Shown here one piece after another: positions 54,420 to 64,000 of a stretch of 64,000 nucleotides of DNA; positions within the stretch are counted from its first letter, which is position 1; each line of letters begins with the position of its first letter. Location of the stretch: assembly GCA_026874595.1 (NCBI GenBank), contig CM049312.1, forward strand, positions 72,756,429 to 72,820,428. Direction: 5' to 3'. The stretch is from Sipunculus nudus (lineage: Eukaryota > Annelida > Sipuncula > Golfingiida > Sipunculidae). The notes under the pieces were generated by a model. It made no database searches and was not told the origin of the DNA. It worked only from the letters and a program-made list of their open reading frames with translations. Made by a program: the position numbers and the translations under genes.

Positions 54420-54860
54420 TAAACAGGTCCTTCGTGGTCGATATAAGCGATTACCTGCAGATTAGCGAGCAATAACCCCGGGCATTGATCTTTTTTTACC
54501 CTATGACGTCATGGGCGGGCTGGGAAATACCATCACCGCAAGCACGCGATTCATAAATCTTCGTCCGCTTCGGAAACAACTTCTCTCTAATACCTAATAA
54601 CGTGTTATTTTTGGGCGGAAGCGGGTGCCAAAGACCTAATTTCCTGGCTCGGTTGTCCGCGGGCCAATGCAGAGACTCTCAGTCATTTGCCCCGGAGAAG
54701 AAATAAACGCATGAAAGAAATGCATTCTGGGAAGCAGCAGGCAACGTGCCAAAGACAGAATCAGCAGTCCATTTCGTGTCATAAGCTTATCATTGTCAAC
54801 AGACTTCCCGAAAATGCTTTCGCTTAAGGTCATCACACTCGGTCGCTGGAAGATACAAGA
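54420..54860. promoter_or_regulatory. Candidate regulatory region 3
   Basis: GC-richer than its surroundings and non-repetitive. It holds AAGCGATTACCTGCAGATTAGCG (homeodomain GATTA words), TATGACGTCATGGG (CRE, 54504-54511), GATTCATAAATC (Cdx/Hox-like) and a TTCTGGGAA word. The two frames on it have no domain. Confidence 0.3.
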
Positions 54861-55299
54861 ACTGGAATATTTTTATCTACTTTTTTTTTATAAACACAGA
54901 CTTCTAGTGCAAACCTTAAAGGGGCAAGACTATGCACAGTGACCACAGGATACACGTATATCATTTAGATATATCCTGCCTTTTAGAATTTAGTTATATC
55001 GGATTTGCTGGCTGTTTTAACTGAGGTCTGACAGTATTTGGTGAGCACAATCTTCCTCAGCCAGAATTTTTTAGTCTGTCAGGTTCGCTTTCTCATGGGA
55101 ATAACGAAAATATGTTGTGTGCTCCGCACGAAAAGAATTAGGTCATCTGATGAATTTAAAAATATATATATATCAAAGCAAGCTTGAGCGAAAATCGTTA
55201 ATTAAGCCATTATAAAACATTTTAAAGCATTTCTGAAAACAAGAGGTTTCAATGAAATGTGGGTTTAAGTAAAAGCCCTTTAAGGTCTTCCCGGACCCC

Positions 55300-55460
55300 A
55301 TGCACTGTCCGCCAGATAATTTTGATAACATCAAGCCCTGGTATATAATTACCCTGGACAAAATGGCCGCCGAATGGACATTAATTACACAATACATCAG
55401 TAACCCAGCCTCGTGAAAGCCACAGTGAAACAGATATACACATTGATATGATTTATAATA
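55300..55460. promoter_or_regulatory. Candidate regulatory region 4
   Basis: CAGATAATTTTGATAACATCAAG, AAAATGGCCGCC (YY1-like) and GGACATTAATTACAC within 120 non-repetitive bases. The overlapping 101-codon minus-strand frame shows no domain. Confidence 0.22.
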
Positions 55461-55857
55461 TGATTTATACAGAAGCACTTGACGTTCTCAAGATATTCTC
55501 TTAGCTTATTACATGTGAAAGTGATAACCTCAAAGAAACAAACTACTTAATAAGGACACCATAGATATGTATCGTAATCTAAATCGTCAGCTGAATCACA
55601 CATGCGGAAATTAACCTTTTAGCAAGCAGTTGTTCGGCATACGTTTATAGTCATCAGAGACCATAAAATGGGAAATACCCATCACATCATATATCATATC
55701 GTCTGCTATATTAGCCTCGTTCCGGGCTATTTTGTGACAACCACTCGATTAATTTGCGTTATACATTTCGTTTCCGTTGTGTGACATATGAATTACTGAA
55801 AAAAATTAAGATGATAAAGAAAAGTACGTATATATGAATGAATATGGATAAGTATTT

Positions 55858-55860
<3 letters not shown>

Positions 55861-55910
<50 letters not shown>

Positions 55911-55922
55911 CATATATATATA
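55861..55922. repeat. (TA)n microsatellite
   Basis: About 30 TA units with one ACATACA interruption. Confidence 0.95.
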
Positions 55923-56429
55923 ATTTGGAAGCATCTCCTGACAGGGGACAGATGTTCCCCATTGAAAAGGTAATTATAAAAATCATATATAGATAGATAG
56001 TATATATTATATAAATAATACAGAGAGAAATATGAATAGCCATGCTGGTCCATTGTTTAAAAAGATGGAACTAAAATATACACAAAAGTCGGTTCCCATA
56101 AGGAGTTAACCGACCTTTCTGTGTATTCTAATTCCATCTCTATATAAATAATACATTATATAAACAACATATCATACAGATATATAAAAAGCGTTATTTT
56201 CTGGCTGATAAATATGTCCACTTTTAGAGTGAACGATATTTTGAGCTTTAGTGTCTATTGTTGTTGTAGCAGATGATAATGCAAAACTGTCATTTTGTCT
56301 TGTGAGGTAATGAAAAATATTGGTTTCCTTCACGTCTAGTTTCCATTAGATAGTGTTTTATTTCTCATTTTCAAAAGTTCACATGTTACAATAACGTTAT
56401 GGTCCCTGGCAGAAGATATTGCAATCACC

Positions 56430-56760
56430 GTTAAAGGTTAGGTAAACCTAAAAGCACGTGGCGATGAAATGTGTATGGAGCTTTACATCCAGAACAGAGA
56501 CTTGGCCCAGATGTGATTGGCTATTGCAATGTGTGACGTCACAGGCAAAATAAAAAATGACTTATATCTACTAATACATGTTGTTTTATTCTTCCCTAAA
56601 AATATTGGGCTAACAGTGTCAGAAATACTAAGCTTTTGATGAGATCTAGGATTTTCAGTCACCTGTGTGTGACGTCACTGCCGTGTTGAAAGTGCTCATA
56701 GATGTGCCAGAAGTTTTTAAAGAAATCACACAACCTTATCTTGTTTTATGAAAAAAGTAA
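56430..56760 (+). repeat. Dispersed repeat family R2, copy 3
   Basis: Inverse of 42180-42800; carries two GTGACGTCAC palindromes (56533-56542 and 56669-56678) bracketing the conserved middle. Confidence 0.65.
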
Positions 56761-56769
56761 AACGAAAAA

Positions 56770-57480
56770 AAATTTTTCCTCCAGGCATTATGTTCAGTTG
56801 ATGTAAAATCTATATTAATATTTTTTTTCATAGGCAAGTTTGTATATCAAAATCAGCAATATCCGATCTAACAATAAATAAATGGGGCACGTGCCAAAAA
56901 ATTGTGTTTTCCAATGTCCGCAAAGTAAAAAAATATAAGGTAATCTCTTGTAGTGTATGTTTCTGGTGAAGTTGCCGGACATACAAGATTGTAACTATCC
57001 GGAATTAACCGATTTGCAGAGCGAGAGACAGACTGAAACTGTCTTATACATGCTAATACAGGACAGGACAGGACATTTGTATCCAGATTTAGAAACCCGA
57101 TCAGTTCAATCATGGTTACAATCACTATGGCAACGCTCCAACCGTTCTCATTCCCCCGTCAGGAGTCAATTCGTCTGCTAGGCACGTCATTTGCTGGTCC
57201 GTATTTTCTGTCCATTATATTGCTTTTTTGTATTATGATGTACTCTATCGAATAATAAAATTAATGATAAATAAGTGCTTAAACATAAACAAACATGACA
57301 AAACAAGTTTCACACACTACCTAAATATTTGAAAAATACATTGCTTTCATCACTAAAATATAAGCAGACAATTATTCATATATACGTGCACGTAAAAAAG
57401 GTGTTTTCAAATCTAACTTCTCTATGTTACGAATGTTAAAAATCTTATTTGAAAATATAGGTTCTGATAGGAATGGTTTA
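56770..57480. other. Spacer without recognisable gene
   Basis: Short overlapping frames on both strands (56868-57181) only. GTTACAATCACTATGGCAAC near 57115 is X-box-like but imperfect. Confidence 0.4.
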
Positions 57481-57484
57481 TATT

Positions 57485-57799
57485 TTAAGTCTTTTTATAT
57501 ATCAAAAGATGTGTTCTATGCGGCATCACGGGCGGGTCTTCCTCTCCGCTGGTCGACTCCATATATCTCCGTGAACGGGCTGACTTTCTCCGAATTCTGG
57601 TATAATATATGTATCCATATATTAATCCAAGAACAATACACAGGGAGCCGAGGACTATCATAGAAATCACCGCTACTGTTAGTTTGGGAGCACCGGATGT
57701 GACGTCAGTATCACCTCCCAATGACGTCACTGTGTTCTGCCCAACATCTCGGACTAAGTTGTGTTCATACAGTCGTGAAATATTTGTTTTGGACCCCAT
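57485..57799 (-). CDS. Possible single-pass membrane microprotein, 104 residues
   Basis: An uninterrupted ORF with an AAAATGG start context and an in-frame stop nine codons upstream. Residues 1-40 are polar with one N-glycosylation sequon (N6-I-S). Residues 41-66 form a continuous hydrophobic segment (AVISMIVLGSLCIVLGLI at its core), followed by RIRRKSARSRR, a strong positive-inside stop-transfer, then an acidic/Pro cytosolic tail. No family recognised. It could be a small type III membrane protein or the last exon of a larger receptor. It has no homologue in the window, and the two TGACGTCA sites inside it could indicate non-coding DNA instead. Confidence 0.38.
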   Translation of the reverse strand: MGSKTNISRLYEHNLVRDVGQNTVTSLGGDTDVTSGAPKLTVAVISMIVLGSLCIVLGLIYGYIYYTRIRRKSARSRRYMESTSGEEDPPVMPHRTHLLIYKKT

Positions 57800-58521
57800 T
57801 TTCTTAGATTCCAGGCGTTTGAATTAGATCTTCACTGTTGATCTCAAAGTTGGCCATACATCTGGAATAAATGAAGTGTAGACTTGTATTATATAATAAT
57901 AAATTCAAAATGCTTAAATGCCTAAGGGTAAATTAACGTTATGTATTATTCTGAGAATATATATATATATATATATATGTGTGTGACTAATTTCTTCATT
58001 GTGTATAAATAAAAAAAATATCTTAGAAAATGATTGCAACATGTGAATTTCTTTTAGGACAGAATTCAATCCAGTGAAAATTGACCCTTGCTGTGACCTG
58101 GAAGTCATGTCCTATTCTAGCTGTCTAAATATTTTTTCAGTAGCTGTTTTGATATAAGATGATGTACGTACATAAGTTATGTCCATACATTATGTACATA
58201 CAATATGTTCTTGCTTATCGTACAAAGAAAAATAAATAATATTGAATGAATTATAAAAAAAATTCCAAATTACTTATCAAATTTCGGTTATGAATAACTG
58301 CAGGGAATGTCATAATCCATATAAAACCTCTAGCAACTTACCAGGGTCAAACATTATATTAATAATTGAACCTACCTTCTTCGGTTTATCCAATCTATTA
58401 AACATAATACTATCGTTCAATTATAAAATATGAATATCTATGCGTTCCAATAACATTAATAAGTTAACCTGTTTAGTCTATCAATAGTATTTTGAATATT
58501 AGTAACATATATTATACATCT

Positions 58522-59308
58522 TGTTACGGAACCAAATATAAACAGATTACGTATGCGAGATGAACACAACATTTTTTAATGGAGATGAATAATCAGATTC
58601 TGTAACACCAGGAAGCGTAAAATGTCTAGGGGAATGAATAAAGAAGTCAGTGGCTTTTTGTTAACAAATAACCATAATTTATTCTAAAAACAACCTTAAC
58701 ATTACAATACACCAAAACAATACAATTATATTGTAAAACAGCGGCATAACAACAAATCAATACAATCACACAGTAAAATTCACAAAGTGCACAGTACCTG
58801 TATACCACTACCGTCACAACGATAAGTTTAAATGTGTACTCTCGGAAAATGACAGTCCCGTGTAACAATCCAGAAAGTAAACTGAAGTCCAAATAAGAGT
58901 CTCAAGAAAATCTATAACTGCCGCACACGTCGGATAAGGTCCCACTAACCGACACACACGCTTCTGCGTCCGCTTGACTCTTCTCTGCTGCTCTCTTCTT
59001 TCTTAAACACAGCCTCTTTATATATACTCCTCACCCCAACCTGAGAATTTTCCACTTCTCGAACAGTCTAAAAGATCTTACACAACAGTAAACACGCATT
59101 ACAGGAATCATCTAGGAGAACATTGCTGTGTGTGTATCTACATACCAGGTACCACACGTGACTCGAGACCTGGCGAGAAAGCCCAAGGCTAGCATGACAA
59201 CGAGAGTTCAACCATACGGATTAAACTGCGAATGTAACAGACGGCCCGGTTAGGGTGTCACAACACGAGTTACGCCCGTGTCACACAATAAAAAGAGCAC
59301 CTGTAACA
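58522..59308 (-). mobile_element. Solo LTR with 4-bp target duplication, copy 3
   Basis: 787 bases bounded by TGTTACGG and TGTAACA (TG...CA termini) and flanked by ATCT (58518-58521 and 59309-59312). On the minus strand it has a TATA box (GTATATATAAAGAGGC, about 59012-59027) and AATAAA-type signal near the far end, the layout of an LTR. Related to copies at 5.1 and 27.5 kb. No coding region. Confidence 0.85.
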
Positions 59309-59319
59309 ATCTCCTTCAA

Positions 59320-59600
59320 TATGTCTCCGTTAGTGCCTCTGCATGAGGAAATCTATATCCCTCCAACTATTAAATTAACATTCTTTCCACTGTGAAATGT
59401 ACATTCCTCCGGCTAGGAAATCTAAAATTCCTTCAGCTGTGAAATCTACATACATTCCGCTGTGAAATCGGTATTCTTTCTATTGTGAAATCGGCATTCA
59501 TTTGCATGTGAACTCTACAATTCTTCATTCCTTACACTGTGAAATCTACATTCATTCTCCTGTGAAAGCTACGTTCATTTTCCATGATAGAGCTTATAAA
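59320..59600. repeat. Degenerate CTGTGAAATCTACATTC minisatellite
   Basis: About ten diverged copies of a 25-30 base unit built on TGTGAAATCTACATTC.TTC. Confidence 0.75.
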
Positions 59601-59879
59601 TTGATTACATTTTCTCTTGGCTTGTTCGGGAGCCGCTATATTGTATGGTTATGCTTGCAAATCTAATATCCATGCCCCTTGTGTACTATATGAACAATTT
59701 GTATCTGTTTTATTTAATATGATCACACCATGCATCACTTTACAGAGAAAAAGCACATTACTTTTTTCCGACATTCGGTACCATGTTTATTAATTGAACA
59801 TAAAAAATCAGAAAAGTCCCTTGTTTAATTAACCAGTTGAATCCTGAACAATTAGATAAGTCGAAACCGACCTAAGCTT

Positions 59880-60080
59880 TATGTATAATTTAACAAAGGC
59901 CAATTGACTTACACGTGGCTGACGTCATTGGCACGTTCGGAGACCACAGTTGATTAATAACTAACAGCGAAGTGACAAAACCCGTACTTTCTTATGCAGA
60001 TGCATCTGGCATTGTTTCATTTACAATTGTTTCAGCCAAATGACTGATGTGGCAGTTAATTAAAGGTTTTGTATCATTTT
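59880..60080. promoter_or_regulatory. Candidate regulatory region 5
   Basis: In 200 non-repetitive bases: GCTGACGTCATTGGC (CRE), GTTGATTAATAAC (11 of 13 to the HNF1 palindrome), palindromic CAGATGCATCTG (double E-box), ACAATTGTTTC (Sox-like) and CAGTTAATTAAAGG (homeodomain). No reading frame. Confidence 0.35.
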
Positions 60081-60159
60081 TTGTAATGGTACAGAATTTT
60101 GCAGTGTTCGGTTGTTACGCAAGCTTTCGTTGTTATAATTGTTGATTTGATTATTATTG

Positions 60160-60160
60160 C

Positions 60161-60215
<55 letters not shown>

Positions 60216-60265
60216 TAGGATTTAGTGGTGATGATGTTGATGATGAGGATGAGGATGATGAATAA
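60160..60265. repeat. (TTA)n plus (GATGAT)n
   Basis: Trinucleotide tract followed by GATGATGTTGATGATGAGG units. Confidence 0.9.
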
Positions 60266-60670
60266 TATTATCATTATTGTTATTTCAATACAATTAATAA
60301 TTATTAATTCAGATATATAATATTATTTCATAAAAGTAAAATATATGATTATTTTATCTAACTTAACACAACATTTTTTTTTATTAAATCAGAGTTGCAG
60401 TCGCTACTCTTTATAAACAAAGAATCCTTGAAAATAATGACTTTTAGAATAGCATCTTGTCCCGCATATAAATAAATATGTATCAGCTCCGACATCAAAC
60501 GCCTTGAACACTGGGCTACGTTATACCCCATTATGAATACTTATATATAAAAATTATGATTTTTCCCCAAGAAAACAACTAGCTTTACGTCTATACGTGT
60601 GTTTTTATATAGTAGTATAAATATATTTGTATGTCTAAATATATATAATAGTATATATACTAGTATATAT

Positions 60671-60672
60671 AT

Positions 60673-60727
<55 letters not shown>
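60671..60727. repeat. (TA)n microsatellite
   Basis: About 28 TA units. Confidence 0.95.
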
Positions 60728-60732
<5 letters not shown>

Positions 60733-60840
60733 ATCTGTGTGCACGTCTATGCGTGTGTGTGTGGCCTACACTACAGAATATACAATAAAAGAATGTAACT
60801 ATTTTTAAATCTTATCAAGTGCATCAAAGTGATCCATTAG

Positions 60841-61180
60841 GGCCAAAATAAAAAAAAGGTATGGTTCTCATGCACTTTTTTTCAGAAATCAATGCGGGCG
60901 GGCGGGTTTTTTATATTTAATTTTTTTTTTGTATGTTTCGATAAAAATGTAAAATGAAAAGGGAAAAGCATGATAATAACAGATTTATTTTGCTAAACAA
61001 GTAAAAGCACTACATAACAAAGGAAATTATATGATTTTGTCTTCTTGAAAGAAATGTCCGAGCGGCTGCAGCTCATAATTGGTAAGTTTCTATTAAAAAT
61101 CAAAATAAAAATGTTTGATGCGGGGGTTTAAAATTGATGCGGGCGGTGCCTGAGAACCATACCTTTTATTTTTTTTGGCC
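60841..61180 (-). mobile_element. MITE family M1, copy 3, with TAG target duplication
   Basis: Inverted relative to copies 1 and 2. Begins GGCCAAAATAAAAAAAAGGT and ends CTTTTATTTTTTTTGGCC; TAG on both flanks (60838-60840, 61181-61183). 340 bases, TIR about 35 bases, no coding frame. A 3-bp T.. duplication with GG..CC termini would suit a PIF/Harbinger-type MITE (inference). Confidence 0.88.
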
Positions 61181-61629
61181 TAGTAATGTGGGGTTAGCCG
61201 ACAAATAGTCCTTACATCATTGTTACACATAACATTTGTATGCCTTTGGGTCAGGTACATTTAGGGACGCATAAACATGTCTGGCCCATGAATAATTACA
61301 CTCAGTATGACTTGTTGATTCACTCGTGACGTCAACGTGAATATAACAAAACCCGGGACTATTAATAAATGACAAGAAATGATAGTGAAAATTATATTAC
61401 AATAATGAATTTTTAATCGAGGTCATACCACGAATATTGATTAAGTGTGTTTATACGAGGTAAATTGAATTGAACTCTTGTTTGTTCATCAAGCAACCCA
61501 TCTATAGGGTACAGAAATATTCTGTATTATTTTGTTTGATAAATTATTAAATGTTATTATTGTTATCGTTATTATAAGCTAGCGTTCCTGCAGTCTCATC
61601 GATTTTGTTTCGGGCCGAGTTGATACTAA

Positions 61630-61700
61630 AGGACAAAATTTAGACAAGTTTATCCTCTGCTGTAAACACTGATAAACTCGGTTGTTTTCCCCGCATTAAG
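61630..61700. promoter_or_regulatory. Forkhead site between mirrored GATA-like words
   Basis: GTTTATC and GATAAAC form an inverted repeat around a TGTAAACA forkhead consensus (about 61659-61679). Unique sequence; function unproven. Confidence 0.2.
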
Positions 61701-61743
61701 TTTCACTATACTTCATACAAAACAAGAACATCACACGCGTTAC

Positions 61744-61748
<5 letters not shown>

Positions 61749-61830
<82 letters not shown>

Positions 61831-61836
61831 ATATAA
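61749..61836. repeat. (TA)n microsatellite
   Basis: About 40 TA units with two short interruptions. Confidence 0.95.
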
Positions 61837-62004
61837 AGATACGTGCACTTCATTGAAATAAGCCCATTATATAAAGACTACATTAATTCAAAGAGTATAT
61901 GTAACTTAGACTTGTATATTCATTGTACAATGAAGTTACTTTCCAAAATTGAACTCCAAGATTACACTGTTTATTGAACTATAAATATATATAGATACAT
62001 AAAC

Positions 62005-62155
62005 AGTCAAACCTGTAATAAGACCACCTCTGGGACTGGAAAAATATGCATTGTCTTGTTAAACAATTTACTTTATAACCAATGTGAATGATTTTTTTTT
62101 TTTGCTAAGGGGGGGGGGGGGGGCTTATCTTTACAGAAAAGTGGTCTAAATACAC
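62005..62155. repeat. Dispersed motif with inverted GACCAC/GTGGTC ends and G18 run
   Basis: CAAACCTGTAATAAGACCACCT at the left and GTGGTCTAAATAC at the right flank a T11 and a G18 run; related in style to 49345-49515. Confidence 0.45.
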
Positions 62156-62177
62156 CATTTAAATAAATAAATAAATA

Positions 62178-62262
62178 TATATATATATATATGTATAGGT
62201 TAATATGTATACAGTATATGATTATTATATCTTTATACCAGTATGTAAACAAATATATATTT

Positions 62263-62320
<58 letters not shown>
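62178..62320. repeat. (TA)n microsatellite cluster
   Basis: Short (TA)n at 62178-62192 and a long one at 62264-62320. Confidence 0.92.
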
Positions 62321-62323
<3 letters not shown>

Positions 62324-62574
62324 AAAATCATGGAAATGTGTAAAAATATTTTCTGTGCGTGCGCATATGTGTTTAAGGTCATGATGATATTAATAATTAA
62401 TATATTTCCAAATAAGCGAAAAACTATTGATGGCCCAACAAAATCTCAAAACAGACACCTTTTTAAAATTATAACAAAGCGTCTTTATATATAGGCACAA
62501 CTATATACATATAAACTGTAACCTACAAATGGGTGAGGCAACTTCACCCGTGTAACCTGTGTATGGTTCCTTTG

Positions 62575-62690
62575 AAAATTATATATATATATAGTTCCTT
62601 GAATGCTACAGGGAAAAACTGGGAACAGCGGGCACCTCCATAGGCAGAAAAAAAGGAATCTTCATATCGAAAACCGTTTTCAACTCTGTT
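62575..62690 (+). repeat. Dispersed repeat family R4, copy 1
   Basis: GTTCCTTGAATGCTACAGGGAAA, GAACAGCG.GC and ATAGGCAGA..AAAGG recur at 63565-63660 (GTTCCTAGAATGCTACCAGG). Confidence 0.6.
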
Positions 62691-63129
62691 CAAGGCCGTG
62701 CTTTATCGATGCAGTACCGAAAGAGTAAAAAGAAAGAAATTGGGAAAAAATCCATTTTAAGCCATAAAGAATATTCTTCTCAGGCGCTGGATTTATTTAC
62801 TTCAAAATTATCCATGGCAACCAGTGATCACGAGACTTAACAAAACCAAAGTGACTCCTAGAACGGATCAATCGTTTTACATGCAGCACGAATAAGGAAA
62901 GATATCCCACCAATGAGAGAGACTGAAGGAATATTAGGCTAAAATAAAATGAGGATTTTTATCAATTTTATCAGTATGCCGACCGTAAATCTTGTTAAAT
63001 TGCCTGATATCTCCGAAAGACTAGCAACCAAAGATGTCTTACGTTGTTACAGGTTTCATTTGTTTGTTTCAGCGCTGATCCTGTGATCGGGGTTTATCAC
63101 ACTATGTCGCTGACTCTGCTTGCATAACT

Positions 63130-63660
63130 GTCTGTCTGCCTAATAATTATCTCCATCTATCCACTCAAGGGCCCCTAGTGAGATTAGTGCCTAAGCACTA
63201 ATTGGGTTTGTATTATACCTTCGTAAAATAATGTATATAAATAAATAAATAAAAATAAATACATAGGTGGAGATATTTCTTTTTGCCGTGTCTTCTTCTT
63301 CTTATTATTATTCTGCCACTTTTTTTTATCCAATTTCATTCATATTTACACAGGATGTACCCTATCATTATCAAATTAATTTGATCCAGTTTCAGTGACC
63401 TTGATCCATTTTCAGGTTGCAGGGGTCAAAAAGTGCGATTTTTTAGATTTTCATGTCCATTTTCTTCTTAACTATAGGTGGAGATCCATGACTGTTCAAC
63501 GACAGTTTCAAGAAGTTTTATTACATGTATATATTTATATACATTCACAGAGAGAGAGGGAGAGAGAGAGAGTTCCTAGAATGCTACCAGGGAAACCTAC
63601 GAACAGCTTGCGCGTCATAAGCAGATAAAAAGAGACCTCTTGTCGAAATAGGGTAATATT
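63130..63660 (+). repeat. Family R3 copy 2 followed by (GA)n and family R4 copy 2
   Basis: 63130-63510 matches 43010-43660 (see there); a (GA)n tract at 63549-63571 is followed directly by the R4 match. No gene in this right-hand end. Confidence 0.65.
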
Positions 63661-64000
63661 ATGTGTAAACACCTATGTGCATATGCATGCATACTTATGT
63701 AATAATAATGCACGCAATCTACAATGTGGTAGCCAGCCAATGATAGATTTGAAAACATTGTCCTCCACAAAAAAAGCCAATCGCTTTTCGCTGAACCTCA
63801 TAAACAACAAAATCACTTGTCGAAAAATGTGACAGCAAAATAAAGATAATCCAAAACCTGGAAGTGGCCCCATAAAAATAAGAAAAAAACAATTCTATCA
63901 AGGGTGCGATATTGAAGTACCATAATCTCATGGGTATCACTCGAATTAAGTCGAATTACGTTTCTATCACCTAATGACTATAAAAATCTGCATACACCAA

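Noticed and set aside
57100-57140. RFX X-box-like GTTACAATCACTATGGCAAC
   Set aside because: Only one half-site is good and the spacing does not fit the consensus well.

Overview
The window is animal nuclear DNA: AT-rich, with small exons separated by long introns, classical GT-AG splice sites and a heavy load of interspersed and simple repeats. The only well-supported protein genes are two secreted CUB-CUB-serine protease genes. Gene content, SINE/LINE/MITE composition and very long (TA)n tracts suggest a lophotrochozoan invertebrate such as a mollusc. That assignment is an inference; no rRNA, mitochondrial or diagnostic marker gene is present.

Left part (1-10.6 kb, minus strand): gene A, the first 336 residues of a CUB-CUB-trypsin-type protease, in eight coding exons. 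It starts with a signal peptide at 10544 and runs off the left edge 14 bases into the exon that opens the protease part. Right of it (10.6-26.6 kb) is a spacer with a possible 5' non-coding exon of gene A near 15.4 kb and many repeats, including (TA)n tracts and a degraded non-LTR retrotransposon at 24.8-26.4 kb.

Middle part (26.6-44 kb, plus strand): gene B, a complete 594-residue paralogue (signal peptide, basic linker, CUB1, CUB2, S1 trypsin domain) in eleven coding exons. The reading frame closes exactly over 1785 coding bases. Its introns hold an LTR-like element, a LINE remnant, two MITE copies and several microsatellites. A and B are head to head, and the phases of all seven shared introns are identical, so they are products of a local inverted duplication.

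Right part (44-64 kb): no convincing multi-exon gene. There is one possible single-pass membrane microprotein ORF (57.5-57.8 kb, minus), a 300-bp (ATT)n tract, minisatellites, a solo LTR with target-site duplication, a clean MITE, and several stretches dense in transcription-factor-like sites that may be regulatory DNA.

How the genes work together: both proteins are predicted secreted zymogens. The CUB domains would provide calcium-dependent protein binding and the S1 domain (seen fully in B) cleaves after Arg/Lys once activated at an Arg-Ile bond. Paired paralogues of this kind fit an extracellular proteolytic cascade (immune, clotting, egg-coat, digestive, matrix or secretory-gland), but the sequence does not say which.
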